Notes under the pieces: generated by a model | The model's database searches: none | Told to the model about the DNA's origin: nothing | The model's input: the letters and a program-made list of their open reading frames with translations, nothing else | Origin: Dendrolimus kikuchii | Lineage: Eukaryota > Arthropoda > Insecta > Lepidoptera > Lasiocampidae | Direction of reading: 5' to 3' | Length of the DNA stretch: 64,000 nt | Assembly (NCBI GenBank): GCA_019925095.2 | Contig: CM034392.1 | Span: 16,091,387-16,155,386, forward strand | Position numbers and translations under genes: made by a program | In this document: one piece after another, positions 1 through 12,556 of the stretch | Numbering within the stretch: the first letter of the stretch is position 1 | How the letters are laid out: the number at the start of each line of letters is the position of its first letter

Positions 1-2431
1 CTCGTGTATCAATCTATTATCTAATCAATCTAATTTCAACACATTTGCTCAAAAATACATTTACGAAGTCTGTATAAAAGGTTTGAAAGTTAAAAATTAC
101 GCCCAACACATTGAAACTTGCGATAACATAGGTACTTAAGTGGAAAAAATAGGAATTCCACTAAGAAGTTTCACATTAGGAAAATTAATAAGCTGAATAA
201 TCGAACCTCCTTGGAAGCGCTTTTAGTCAATACATTTGTCTCACTTTATTATTATAGAGAAAATGAAAGATAAAAGATGTAGTAGTAATTTTTACCTCCC
301 GCACGTGGTGCCATTCGCAAATGCGTGGTCATTTTCATTTTAGAATCGTCAAATATTATTGCGACTTTTCGACACAAACATAAATATCAATGTTTGTTTC
401 ATTACCTATTATACTGTTTTCTTGCAAATGTGTTAAAAATATTGTATAACACACGTGCGGTTGTTCGTTTTTTTGTCGTAAAACCAACAACCGCACGTGT
501 GTTTTCAACGAGTTTGTACTAGTGTCTATGGTAAGCCCTTGACTAGGGCTCGGGCTTAAATTCGTATACTCGTTCGTTAGAACCAACTTACCACCATTAC
601 TATCATTTTTTTTTGGAACGTTGTTCCTCATCGCGCGTTACACGATCTGAGCGGATGGGAGTGAGACCGAAAAAACTGTAATAAGACTTTTTTCCGAGAC
701 TTCTTGTTTTATTATACAATTTAAAACTTTGACGCAATGAAATATGATCTTAAATAATATCCATTAGCTGTTTTTGATACAATTTGTTTGGATATGTATT
801 TCTTTCTATACATAGTTTTTTTGATAAAATTTATTTGTATTCTTCGATGAGTTTCGATGCTTATTAACACTTTTTGAGACGTTTTGAGAATTTTTAAGAC
901 ATTTTAGGAGAATTTGGTTTCGTTTTGAATAACGAATAATTGTTATGTTACTAAACAGGTAGTTGGAATTAAATCTCGCCTAGTTTATATTCGTATGCTA
1001 AAATTCTTATTTAGATACCTGGCCGGTTAATTTCGTATACAAACTTTCCATTGTTTAGGTCTGGGTGTATGAGGCCGGCCCTGGAATTTTCTGCTGTACT
1101 ATACAGTATGCATAACACAAGCGTAATTGCTTGGCTTGAGAATATAAAATGTGTGTCTGCGTGCTGTTCTTATTAATTTGAATTTGTGAAAAGTAACAGA
1201 ACAAAATGTATAATGTGGCATAATGTAATCCGAGTGGACACTTGAGAAATCTTGTGGTTCTGAGTACACTTGTTCATAATTTATTCCGTCTATTATTTCT
1301 CGGCTTACATCCCGGATTTTATGGGTCCCTGGTTAAACTATCTTATCCCTTATATATTGCCCTTGACACTAAGCGTGCGGGTATGGCTTTGAGCACTTTA
1401 ACAAAGTAAATACTGGAAAGGATTCACCGTTTTGTTTTTCTTTTAGAGACAATGGCGCGTGAGTCCTATCGGAGAAAGGTATTTCATGAAACAATTGAGT
1501 TTGTAATTTTTAGTCACAAATCTTATCTTAATTCTTAAGTTGATAAAGATTACGAAATACTTTCAATGAAAATTAGTTGGAACAAAATTCGTTATTTATA
1601 ATTAGTTTTTGAGATTGGTGTATTTTTTATTCAATGCATTTTCGGTTTCCGTAGCAAAATTATAAAATAGGAAGTTCGTTACCTCTACAGAAATATTCAC
1701 AGGACATAAACTAACATACATTTGGCCAATTTTATTCAATTGTTCACGTGAAATTGTTTTAATAAATCTATAAAAACTTTAGTGTTAAATTGTTATTATT
1801 TTTCAAGAGCTGTGATATAGGCACATAGCTTGCTGGAAGAAGATTCTATAGATAAAACCCTAAATATTCTAATTCTTATGCAATAGGCTTGCGAGCTGCG
1901 GAATGAACTACTCTTCAAGAAAGTTTTACACAGATATCTACTCAATGTGGTAGGTAACCCATCGGTTCCCCTAGTGTCGCAGATATCCATGGGTGAAGTT
2001 ACAACTTACTATCAGATGGTGCGTTTACCCATCTGTCTGTTTACCGACAAGCAAACCTAAAGTAAATCTATATATTCATTGTTTTTATGAACACGAAAGT
2101 TTGCTAAAATCTGTTTCGCTACTCAAAAGATACACATAGGTGTTCATGTCACATGGGTGTCACATAAATTGACGTTCTATATCGGTGGGCGTAAGAAAAT
2201 ATTCGAGCCGGCAGATTCAGTATAAATTAGTGTGAGCTCGCTTTTTATTTCTCGGTGTGTTTATGTTCATATCTAAGTTTAAATAGATTGAGTCACTCAC
2301 TAACGTAGATTCAACAAAAATGTCTAATTTCCTTCAACCTCTTATTTTATACTAAAAGATATAGCAACTGTGAAAGTGACTTCATTACTCACGGCCATTT
2401 CTCACGGCCTTGGGAATGAATTGATTGATAA
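1..2431. other. No gene recognised
   Basis: AT-rich sequence. Apart from the hairpin at 448-503 I see no coding, repeat family or RNA gene. Short frames (325-522, 356-631, 1796-1990) show no familiar motif or splice context. Confidence 0.6.
448..503. repeat. Perfect 18-base inverted repeat (hairpin)
   Basis: AACACACGTGCGGTTGTT at 448-465 and its exact reverse complement at 486-503, separated by 20 bases. Contains CACGTG-type core. Not part of a recognised element. Confidence 0.9.
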
Positions 2432-3557
2432 TCTAACTATATTATAATAAATCTGTAAATGGTTCGAATTTGTATAATGCGCTTAAAAATGTGAAAAAAT
2501 CAGGGGGATAATTCGGACCAGGAGATACCGAAAATGAAATTTTTAGATTTTTTCTGTCTGTCTGTTCGTTAGAGCATCATGTGAAAACTACTGAACGGAA
2601 TTAAATTAAACTCGAAACGGAGCTAGTTTATGCCTTGGGTTATAACTTAGGATACTTTTATCACGATAAATGACATCGTTTCCGAGGGGATAGACAAAAG
2701 TAGCGAAAAAGATGGCGCTGCTATCGAATCTTTTTTTGAGACTACTGAACATATGATGGCTTATAACCCGCGTTTACACTTATGATACATTTTATTCCGA
2801 CAAATTATGTCGTTTCCACGGAATAAACGGATTAGCAAAATAGATGGCACTTTTTGCAATTCGCTAACAAATACCTACGTTGTCATAGGCAACAACTCAT
2901 TCATTGTATTTTTTTTTTTTTTTGTTTTGAGGCGAGGGAAAATGCTTAACCGATTTACGCACAAACTGGGTCATTGCTAGGGGAACGACACGCGTCGGTC
3001 GGGGGCGATAACACTGCAGCAATAGTATGCTCTTGGCAGCGCTCCGTCCGCGATCGACGTCACAGAATAGTGTGGAAGACTCCGAGCGTTGCTGCACGGG
3101 CGAGCAACCCCAATACCCACTAAAAACCCCCTCCTCCCTGACGACCCTGCGCTTTGTATGTGTTGGAAAGGCTGAGATTTAGAACATAGTTACGCCCAGC
3201 CGATCCAGCGCAATAAAGTGCCTGGAGTGTGCCCTGGGAGAACACACCCCACTTCGTTGTGCGGGGGTAGAAGGTCCTTTGCTCTCCTAGCAAGCTAAAG
3301 GCCCCCCGCGGTAAACGGAACCTAACTCATTCATTGTATTACTTTAAATCAGGTTGTCTATGACTCGCCTCGATGTTTCGCTGCGCAGTTGTGTAGACTA
3401 TATGGACTTAATATTATAGTTTCATGGTCATTGTAGTGAACTTAGTAACAAGAAGCAGTAAACTTTTAGGTAAAACACCTAAATAAATGTGTATAGACGT
3501 AACATAGAGCTCCTACCTAGGATTTTTCACGCGGCTTAGCCGCGGGGAAAACTCTGG
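2432..3557 (+). mobile_element. Helitron-like element C1, interrupted
   Basis: Begins TC after an A, and ends with a GCGGCTTAGCCGC hairpin (3531-3543) then CTGG followed by T. Removing the LINE insertion and one 17-base duplication leaves a sequence collinear with 57794-58362. Contains the phrase CTACTGAACGGA, common in such non-autonomous elements. Confidence 0.75.
2911..3323 (-). mobile_element. LINE 3' end (family L relative) inside a Helitron
   Basis: GC-richer than its surroundings. On the minus strand it ends CATTTTCCCTCGCCT plus an A-rich tail, and it shares GGTTTTTAGTGGGTAT with the copies near 49.7 and 51.1 kb. An exact 17-base duplication, AACTCATTCATTGTATT, flanks it (2894-2910 and 3324-3340). 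The host sequence on both sides matches the uninterrupted copy at 57794-58362. Confidence 0.85.
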
Positions 3558-3871
3558 TTGTAAATATGTACTTTTGATAGCGAGGATGATCGTAGGATTT
3601 TTTTATTCTGGAAAATGGAATAATAATTACCCGGAAAGATTATTTCAGCAAAGCTGAGTAGAAAGCACTTATTTATATAAAGTAAATTTGTAGTTTGTAT
3701 GTCATTATATATTTCCATAATCTTTTAGGGGATTAAAGTATAAATTTTATTTTAGTAAAAGGAGAAAACAAAGTGTTCAATATCATTCAGCCTCGCTGGT
3801 ATGTCTCAGTCACCGTGTAATCTCTAGTTGCATGATTAACAAAAAAAAAAAATTATGAAAGTTATATCTAA

Positions 3872-4300
3872 CTAACTAACTGCTGCTGCTCAACGACCCA
3901 AAGTGAGTCCTGACCTCCGAAATGAGAATACTCCACTCCTTTCTGTTCCTAACTGGTCGCCGTCCCGTTGGTCTGCCCAGATAGGCTCTTTTCACCGCGC
4001 GATCCTCCCCCATTCAATGTAGGTGGCCAAGCCAACGCAAGCGATGTGCCTTGCTCTCGCATATTACATTGGGCTCATCCACCAGTTCTTCGATTTCGGA
4101 ATTTATTCGGATCCGCCAGTTGCCATCGCTTCTCCGTGTCGAACCCAGGATCTTTCTTTCAGTCACCAACAGCTTGTTCTCCTCCTTCAGTGTTAGGGTC
4201 CAAGCCTCACATCTGTATATCAATATTGGACGTATGACAGTTTTATATACTTATATATACGTATCTTGGGCTTACGGCTGAGAAGCTTGGATACCAACAC
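3872..4300 (-). pseudogene. Degenerate LINE ORF2 C-terminus
   Basis: Reading the minus strand from about 4255: VYKTVIRPILIYRCEAWTLT, then AHRLRWLGHLH, then after a stop GRPTGRRPVRN and ILISEVRTHFGSL. These are the post-RT blocks of APE-type LINEs (RP-x-L-x-YG-x-E-x-W; LRWLGH; GRP-x-x-R). Stops and a frame break show it is dead. A different family from the 23 kb element. Confidence 0.72.
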
Positions 4301-5635
4301 CTTATGAAGCGCCGCGATACATCGTAGGGTATTTTGAATATGAATATTTATATCTTCCTCGCGGGTGTTAGTGTATGAAAGTTATACTGTCGTAGTCATA
4401 GTTTGGTTTTATTTAATAAAGTAAGAGAATTTGGAATCATTATAACTAATTATAGTAATATCAAGCCCTAAAAGACTTAATGTTGGGCTGAGGTCTCTCC
4501 ATTCTCTGAGAACAGACCCGTCATAGTTGTCTAAAGCGATTGCAGGGTTTCACACATTGTTTACCGATCTCGACGCTCAGTTTTTCAGACTCACAAAACA
4601 ATAATTGCATACCTATACATACTCGTATATTTATCTTAGAATATAATTATATTCTATAACGTAGTTTTCAATTTGGTAGAATCTTAAAGATAAGTCGCAC
4701 TTTCTATTTGTTCTCATTCTAAATAGACTTACATCAGCTTCACACTTGCAAACATATTAGAGAGCAAATATTCTAGAAATAGACAGTCTCCATTAGCCTA
4801 TCAAAACAATTACAGTAGACTGGTTTAATGGTCTTAAATGGCTAAGCAATGGTTAGAATAATAAATAGACATTACATATACTAACGTATATACATATACT
4901 ACTGTTTAATATGTTATTTTATCCCTGTTTTAAGGCATTTGCTAAAAAGAAAGGCACCTATTTTAATTTTAACTTACGATTATTTTTCAATTGTTTTCCT
5001 AAGTTGTGATCTTACACTTATTGCGAAAACTCAGGCTGTAATGTAAATAAACAAGACAAAGACAAAGCTTAAAAAAAATAATCATTATAAGGCGGCTTTT
5101 GGATTTATTGTTGCAGCAGCAGTGTGGAACCGCCGTGCTCGGCTGCTGCATTTGCAAATCAGAAAGTGGCCTAAGAGTGTATCAGTCAGTTAAAAAAAAA
5201 AAAAATGTATTGGGTTTTAATAATAGGCAGGTTTTGTAGACACCTATTGTATGATTATTATCAAACAGAACGAGTTACGCTTATCTTATGGCTAACATAA
5301 TACCTTGACTTTCATATCTTAGTAAAGAAGCAGAACAAAAACCGAAAATATTGTTTCCAAAATTAGTTAACTGGGAATCAAATCCAAGACTGAGCCAAGC
5401 GCGTTTAGATTACTAAATCACAGACAGAAGTTGTCCCTGAATGTGAATATGAGCTGAAAGCACAATTTTTGAAAACACCTCATACATGAGGTATTAAAAT
5501 TACGGCAAATTGAGTAGCAAGGAGATATAAAGTATATCCGAATAATTACTTTTATATTTTATTTTCATTAACAAATATAATATTATTTATGTTAGTAGTT
5601 ACAGACACAACAGAACAAATAATACTAAAGCAGAA
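4301..5635. other. No gene recognised
   Basis: AT-rich, with A-runs near 5067 and 5191. No element boundary or coding signal identified. Confidence 0.6.
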
Positions 5636-5920
5636 AGAGTGGCCCCTGCTTCTCCCTGGACACTAGATAAGTAGCCTCACCCAGCATCGAGCCAGGTGGT
5701 AGAGTATTTGCTCGACTGGATGGCGACCACCCCTGGTCTAGAGTATGCCGCCATAACAACCTTGTGTTGTGTTCCGGCATTAATGACCAGGTTCCGGTCT
5801 CCTTTAAGAGAGCAGCAGCGCATTTGTAGCACCTTTGGTGTTGCAAATGTCCATAGGCGATGGTAACCGCTTTCCACACAAGTGGGCCGTCTGCCTGTCT
5901 GCTGAACTCCTGCAATTAAA
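5636..5920 (-). repeat. Dispersed repeat R, copy 1
   Basis: On the minus strand: TTGCAGGAGTTCAGCAGACA, GGCAGACGGCCCAC, GCAACACCAAAGGTGCTACA, GCGCTGCTGCTCTC, AATGCCGGAACACAAC and a TAGACCAGGGGTGGTCGCC block. A 17-base A-run adjoins the start. Eight copies in the window; class unknown. Confidence 0.85.
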
Positions 5921-6065
5921 AAAAAAAAAAAAAAATCGAATGAACAGGGAGTCCATTCTCTCTGCGAACACGCTCAGGATAAGGTGCTAGCTCGGACTCT
6001 GAACAGTAAAGACGCGACATTATTGCGCCCGATGGCGTAAAAGTCAACAGTGAGCGCCTCCGCGA

Positions 6066-7115
6066 AATTTTTATTTATTTATTATCCAATATACTTACAT
6101 TCATATACATTAGAAATATTTGAACTGTGGCACAGAAACCTCCTGGGTTTATTCGTGCCATAGGGAGTCGTGTACACAATATTGTTATATCAAAAATAGG
6201 AACAAAGGCGAGTAATGGTTATCATCAATCTAGTGTTTAGTTCTGATTTGATAATAAAGCGGGGTTATCATCATTCTAGTATATGGTTCTCATTTTAGTC
6301 CCAGGTCTGCACATGTGAGCATTATGGTCTACTTTGGGAATCAATATAGAATCTTTTCAGATTATATTTGTTTGATTTGTGGTTATTTTTGTACTTGGAT
6401 TGTAGGTCCTCTGGGAGATCATTCATAATGTTTGGTATCATATATTCCTTGCGACTTGTCCCATACACATTACTATATTTAGAAATAGTATATTTACATG
6501 AGTCAGATCTCGATCTCATTTAGTTAGGTCTAGTCTTTTTAACTAACTATTAGTTAAAAAGACTAGACCTAACTACCTCTGGTTTGTTACATTCAGTTAG
6601 TATTGAAAATCTACCCTTTTCAAATATATTTATAACTTTACAATATTTTAATAATTCTTTATAATTATCTTTATGTTTAGATTTAATGTTCTTGGGTATT
6701 ATTGTTTTTAATAAACGTAACTGAAGTTTGTATATATCCATTAGATATGTTTTATATGTTCTACCATAACTACTTAGACCGTAATTAACAACCGAATCTG
6801 CTAGTGCTAGGTAAAGTACGCGTAATATTTTATAGGGTAATTTGTATTTTAGTATGGTCATCCTACTCAACACTGATCTCAACTTGTTACAAACATGATC
6901 TACATGCGCGCCCCATAATCGGCTGTCAATTACGATACCTATATATGTGGTGGATGCATGTAATAAAATCAATTATATAAAATGTTTGCATATTTATTGA
7001 CTGCCTATTCGGTATTAAACTATTGCGTTGTTTATATTGTTTCCTGGGTAAGTTTAACCTTAAAATTTCTAAACTCCCGAACTGAAGGGTAAATAGTTTC
7101 TTGATTAACATAGTT
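6066..7115 (-). pseudogene. CR1/Jockey-type LINE 3' part with inverted-duplication break
   Basis: Two frames (6972-6550 and 6519-6322) encode post-catalytic RT sequence: YIGIVIDSRLWGAHVDHVCN, LRVLYLALADSVVNYGLSSY, then the C-terminal MIPNIMNDLPEDLQ block. A 3'UTR runs down to an AATAAATAAATAAA-like tail at about 6070. Upstream (7115-6973) the homology continues in another frame. The two frames are separated by a perfect 25-base inverted repeat (6521-6575), which looks like a template-switch scar. The catalytic domain is missing. Confidence 0.72.
6521..6575. repeat. Perfect 25-base inverted repeat within a LINE
   Basis: The arm 6521-6545 starts TAGTTAGGTCTAGTCTTTTT and its exact reverse complement occupies 6551-6575; five-base loop. 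Confidence 0.95.
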
Positions 7116-8117
7116 TATTAACTTATATCCAAGTTCTTATAATAGAGAATAACTTCCAACTTATTTGCTTGTATTACCGGCTTGACCTAAACAAATAACC
7201 ACAATGAAGAAACCTAAAAAATATTTTCATACAATGGTGCTTTCATAATAACAAACGATCAGGTACGTACCGTCGAAAATTAAAAACAGAAAATGAAGCA
7301 TTAAAATTCAGTTTGTTTGTTTAATTAAAATTTTATGGGGGTATTGTAATCAATTGAACAGTTAATTTGACAATATTTTCACGTGAATGACTTTTGGCAC
7401 TTTATTTATTTAATGTCATATAATAAATTTGATGTCGGCTTTATATTAAGAATGTTTATCTAGATATATCTCGTGTAGGAGCTTTAAATTGAATGAGATC
7501 TCGAGTTATGGGTTTTGTAATCAGTTTTAGTTTAAGGTAAAATCAGCATTGTAATGTGAAATACAGAATATGCGGGTGGGACGCTAACTTTGCTGGAACA
7601 ATAGTTCAGAATATTATAAAGTCATTTGCTTTTTTTTTAAATATCCTTGGAACAAATTATATCTACACACACCTAGTTAGCACAATATAATATTCGAGAG
7701 AAACTGTGTTCTTGTTTGATAATGTTCCAATACTTACTTTAACTTCTATAAAGTCTCAATGAAAAGCTATAGAAACGCCTAATCATCTATTCAGATAACC
7801 AGAGGACTGATTTCTACGACTACTATCTCGGACAATAGATCATCTTAATCTTAGTATTAATTCCCGGTTGTGTTTTATGCGTTTGCTTTAAAGCTCGGGG
7901 TCTGGTTACTTTTTATTATCCACTTCACGCAGACTTTGGAAAATCTTATTGAGAAATAATTGGCACATATGTCAGTCATCCTTCAGCAGGGATCAGGCAG
8001 AAGCGGTATGGCTTGAGATAGGGTGTTATGGCGTTCGATAAGGTAACGCAGCCACTCTCTTCTGAGCATCTTATTGATAGAATACGGTGAATCTGGATAA
8101 TATTCTTTTATAATGAG
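7116..8117. other. No gene recognised
   Basis: AT-rich; nothing that I can assign. Confidence 0.6.
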
Positions 8118-8336
8118 CTAGCGGCCCCGGCAGACGTTGTCCTGCTCTCAAAAAATAAAAATCTAGGACCCGATTCCAGCGCCACCTACTGGTTCCAACG
8201 GCATAAAAAGTATCCTATCTCCGTCTCCTGGTTCTAAGCTACTTTCTCATCAATTTTCAGCCAAATCGGTACAGCCGTTCTTGAGTTATAAATAGTGTAA
8301 CTAATACGACTTTCTTTTATATATACCTATATAGAT
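8118..8336 (-). mobile_element. Helitron-like element D1
   Basis: Minus-strand 3' end CTGCCGGGGCCGCTAG at 8121-8118; 5' end TCTATATAGG near 8336. The inner phrase CCGATTCCAGCGCCACCTAC is shared with the 22.3-22.9 kb element. Lacks the tandem monomers of that copy. Confidence 0.65.
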
Positions 8337-8410
8337 TATAGGTGTACTCCGGTGAAATTTTCTTTAATGTATTAGTTTATTATTTATGTTATTGTAATAA
8401 ACGAAATCAA

Positions 8411-9270
8411 ACGAAAAAAATATCTACATTTTTAAGTGATTTTTAACAGGGTTACTTGAAGAAAAATTGTCGTACAGCAAATTGTAGCTCCGAGTATCCA
8501 GTTTTAGGATGTGAACTTTTTTTCTATATTTTTTTTAAATTTTGATAAAGATTATGAGCTTTCAGAACAAAGATCTTGCTCCTTTAATTTTTTTACAAAT
8601 TCAATCGAGTGGGGTAAACAATTCCGGTAGGATTAAATTGAAACTCTGCAGGGGTTTTTGTGGGTATATATTGAACTGTAAAAGGCACTTAACATTAGTG
8701 ACTTCCTCGATATTTTTGTTTAGGCTTTTGGTTTCCAAAAAAAAAAAAAAAACCTTTTTTTTTGTTGCCTTTTCAAATTCATTTAATGAATAAAAAAATA
8801 ATATAATAAAAAATATATATTTCGAAAAATTATTGACAATTTTTTGCAGAGAATTTATTCAGGGTTTCGAAATCCGCCTTGAACTTTCTGTGCAATTATT
8901 GGTTCCTGAGATATTGAAAATCAAAGGCAAAATATTTATTTTCCGTTCAAAAACCGATATCTCAGCGAGAAGTGCTCGTATCGACGTCTTTAAAAAAGTA
9001 ATTAAAGCTGAATAAACAAGTTATCTGGTCCATACAAAGGTTAAGTCACAAAAAAGATCCAAGTTCACAGACAAAAAGAAAAACCAAAAAGGATCTATTT
9101 TTGTCGATGGTTTTCTCAACATTTCTCGAAAAAGAACTTTAGAAAGGTTTACATCCAATAACTAGGTACTTGAAGCTACAATTCGCTTTTTAAAAGTTGC
9201 TGTACAACCATTTGTATTCAAATAACACCATGTTGAAAATCACCCAAAAATGTAGATACTTTCTTGTTCC
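8411..9270. mobile_element. ~860-base element with long imperfect inverted ends
   Basis: The left arm 8411-8496 (TATCTACATTTTTAAGTGAT ... TGTCGTACAGCAAATTGTAG) matches the reverse complement of 9166-9270 (TATCTACATTTTTGGGTGAT ... TTGTACAGCAAC ... AATTGTAGC), about 80-100 bases with small gaps. No transposase visible. Class unknown. Confidence 0.6.
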
Positions 9271-9849
9271 CTTAATTTTTGTGCGAAGTGTATATAAATA
9301 TAAACGTTATGGTAAATTATGATAATATGGGTATTTTGTCGTAAACCTTTGGTTCTTAGATATTATAGAAATGAGATTATTTTCACGTTCTCAAGCTTCT
9401 CATTGTGAAAGTTTGCTTTATTCTCCAACAAAGAGCATTTCTAAGGGGTGTCAAGTGGGATAAGGTTTTTAATGGAAAGCTATTATTCTTGGTTCATTGC
9501 TTTGCTCACAACATTAATTTACGACCCCACTAGAGTGAAGGATGTGAATGAAAGGTTTTATTAATTACTTAACAAAATCAACCTGATTTCGGGCTCTTTG
9601 GAGTTTTGTTTAAAATTTCTATGTCGCCTAGAGACAGACGGTGGGAGCGACTTATATTTCTAATAAAACGGTAATCAAGGACTCGAGTTTCAAAAGGTTT
9701 CAATATCCCTCTTAGTATGAAAGGCTACCTTGGGCTAAAATACAGAGGTTTACTTTCAATATCTACATTTTTTTTTAGCTACAAAATGTTAGAAACTGAT
9801 TTTTAGGAAAAATATGGGTAAGTTATATAATAAATAATGATATATAAAA
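9271..9849. other. No gene recognised
   Basis: AT-rich single-copy-looking sequence between two elements. Confidence 0.55.
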
Positions 9850-10329
9850 CTAGCTTGCAACTTCATTCACGATTGACTTGAAATTCCCGCGGGATTCCCG
9901 GGACACAAAGTTTCGCAGCATTTAAAAAATAATATAAGGTATCGTTTTAGTAGAAACTGTGTTGGAATAAGTTCATTTTTATTCCTCCAAAGAACTTCAA
10001 ATCGCTCCCGGGAAAATTTCCGCGGGATTCTGGGGATAAGAAATATCCCACATTTTATTACACTAAATTTGCTAACGATCAGTAAAAAATTACATTAGAA
10101 TTCCAAGTTTTTGTTCAATCTGGTCATTTTAAATCATCACCAGAAAAATTTCCGCATGATTCCCAGGAATAAAAATAGCGCAGATTTTAAGTCTAAACGA
10201 ACAAACAGACAAACAGACAGACCGACAAGAATTCTAAAAGAAAATACATAGTGTATTGAAGTTGTTTTTTTTTAAATAGCTTCAATGTATCGGCTTCAAT
10301 GTATGTTTAGAATTATATAATGTCTTAGA
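9850..10329 (-). mobile_element. Helitron-like element B1
   Basis: Shares TGACTTGAAATTCCCGCGGG, CGCTCCCGGGAAAATTTC, a run of CAGACAAACAGACAGACCGA and the GTATGTTTAGAATTATATAA end with seven other copies here. CTAG at 9850-9853 is the minus-strand 3' end. B-family copies are at 9.9, 12.3, 36.6, 41.5, 51.3, 52.2, 52.5 and 58.5 kb. Confidence 0.7.
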
Positions 10330-10874
10330 AGATACAAGTAATAAATAGTAATATAATAATTGCATGAAATGCTCTTTTTTAAGGATTTACACGTGGACAG
10401 ATTATCATGGACTGTTATAGAATATTTTCTATACTGTTACATTTTATTTATAATACGTTTCTACCAATGTTCACATAGTAGCAATGGAACAAAACAGACC
10501 GGCAAAACCATAAATGAGGAGCACTCTATCGTAATGTTAGTTGCATGAGGCAGCTGGTAAAAGAAAAACTTTTCTATTAATGGAAAAAATATGTATTACC
10601 ATATAATAAAATAGTCGAATTAGTGATACCTCGTTCATGGCCTAATATTATATTAAGTATATTGAGTCCACGGGGGTGCAAAGTCAAGTCACGTCAATCG
10701 GTGTCAGCTGAAGTTGACGCCGTAAATTTATGCTCTATCGTAATCAAACTATATTATACCTACTAAGGCGTTTCAGGGACTTTGCAAGCATAAAGTTTGG
10801 CTTTGTAATCGTACAGGAACTTTCACGTTTCCGCAGATAAAAAGTAGTTACTGCAGAATAATTGTGATATAGAG
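10330..10874. other. No gene recognised
   Basis: Open frame 10360-10548 has no motif; nothing else visible before the LINE fossil. Confidence 0.55.
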
Positions 10875-11405
10875 AGGGATGTAAGGAGAAGAATAAATGT
10901 AGCATGGCTGAAGTGGAGACAGGTAACCGGTGTGACGTGCGACAAACTAATGCCACTGAAACTAAAAGGTCAAATATATAAATCTATCATATGACCAGTC
11001 ATGCTATACGGGTCGGAATGTTGGGCCACTAAAGTGATAAACTACAAATGTCTCCACTCAGCTGAGATGAGAATGTTGAGACGGATGTGTGGTGTTACAA
11101 GAATGATAAGGTGAGAAATGAGTACATAAGGGGATCTTTGAAAGTTGCACTTGTGACAGAAAAATTGAGAGGAAGAAGATTAAGTTGGTATGGACATATA
11201 ATGAGGAGGGATGAAAGTCACGTCACAAAAAGAATGTTATACTACAAGATCGATGGTTACAAATTTAAAGGTAAACCAAAAAAAAGATAGATGGATTGTG
11301 TGAAGGATGACATGATGATATGCAGTGTGACAGAAGAGGTATGTCAGAATAGAAGAGTGTGGAAGGAAAAGACATATTGTGCCGACCCCAAGTAATTGGG
11401 ATATG
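10875..11405 (+). pseudogene. Degenerate RTE-type LINE C-terminus
   Basis: Translation in broken frames gives RRRINVAWLKWRQVTGV, a PVMLYGSECWATK block, EMRMLRRMCGVTR, then an open part (11087-11290) with LRGRRLSWYGHIMRRDE and, after a stop, YCADPK near 11375-11395. The WYGH, GSE-x-W and terminal ADPK patterns are characteristic of RTE-type ORF2 C-termini. Several stops make it a fossil. Confidence 0.75.
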
Positions 11406-12324
11406 GTGAAAGAAAAGAGAAGAGAGAGAAACATGAAAAAGAATACGAGTACGAGATTGTCAGATGGACAAACAGATAGTTAGACCATTTTCTAACGGTT
11501 CCGTATTTGCCAAAACACATATGAAACCGTAAAGAGGAGCACAATCTCTAATGTAATCAAATATAAGAATTATTTATTTTATTTGGCGCATATTCAAAAT
11601 AGTAGGTACGCAGTATAATAATCTAATATATATTATATACCTATATATACATAATCAAAATTACGTTAATTCCTTCATTGCAAGCCTGGTGTCTGAATGT
11701 GACATTAATCCTAAATTGCAAGTTGCTTCTCGCAGCTTGGGGCTTATGAAGGCGGTAAAGGAAAATGGACCATGCTCTGTGCTGTTAACTATATTAAAAA
11801 GTCTGTCGTAATTATTTCAAAGTGGAGCTTTGGACAGAAGCATTATTAATTTATGCCGCGGTTTCACCCGTATAAACGATTCCGTGTCTCGTATTTTCTG
11901 GGGTAATAATTTTTGTATAGTAATATTCGGTATCTAAATAATACTTGAATTCGACGAAAAGCGGGCCATAACCACGGCTGCAATATTTCAGAAACAAACA
12001 CACATCGGAACGCGGCGTCTTTCGAATGTCTCTGCTGGTGTGATAAGTAATGAATGTGAGTCTACAGCGGAAACTATGACGCATAGATTGAAAGAAATTA
12101 AATTAATTAAAGAGGTGAATAGGGTTCCGGACAGATGTTACCACAAATTCTGACATTATCTATTTACCTATTTAAATAACATATTATCATGTTACTTTTA
12201 AAATATCACAATCGCAATAGTTTTGATTACTGGTTAAACAACAATTAATACGTTATTTGCTTCTTTTTTAACTGACTTGAAAAAAAGAGTAGGTTCTCAA
12301 TTCGTTTGTATTTTTTTGTAAACA
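11406..12324. other. No gene recognised
   Basis: Includes a CGGTTCCGTATTTGCCAAAA phrase near 11500, similar in style to text near 22170 (TTCCATTTTTGCCAAAATGG) and 59430, possibly an old dispersed repeat. No coding. Confidence 0.5.
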
Positions 12325-12556
12325 TTTCCTCGAGATTCCCAGTATAAAAAGTAGTGCAGAGATTAAGTTTAAGAACTAGCTGTCGATCAACGAAAACTGC
12401 ATCAATATCGGTCTAGTAATTTTTACGTGAATTCCGAACGAACAGACAAAACAACAAACAGACAAGAAATCTAAAAAATGGCATTGTGTTCTCCATCGTT
12501 TATACAGTCTATTCAAGTTGTTTCTTTTAAATAGCTGCAATGTACAGACAATCAGC
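12325..12556 (-). mobile_element. Helitron-like B2, partial
   Basis: Matches only the AGATTCCCAGTATAAAAAGT to CTGCAATGTACAGACA half of the B family; the CTAG end is missing. Confidence 0.65.
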
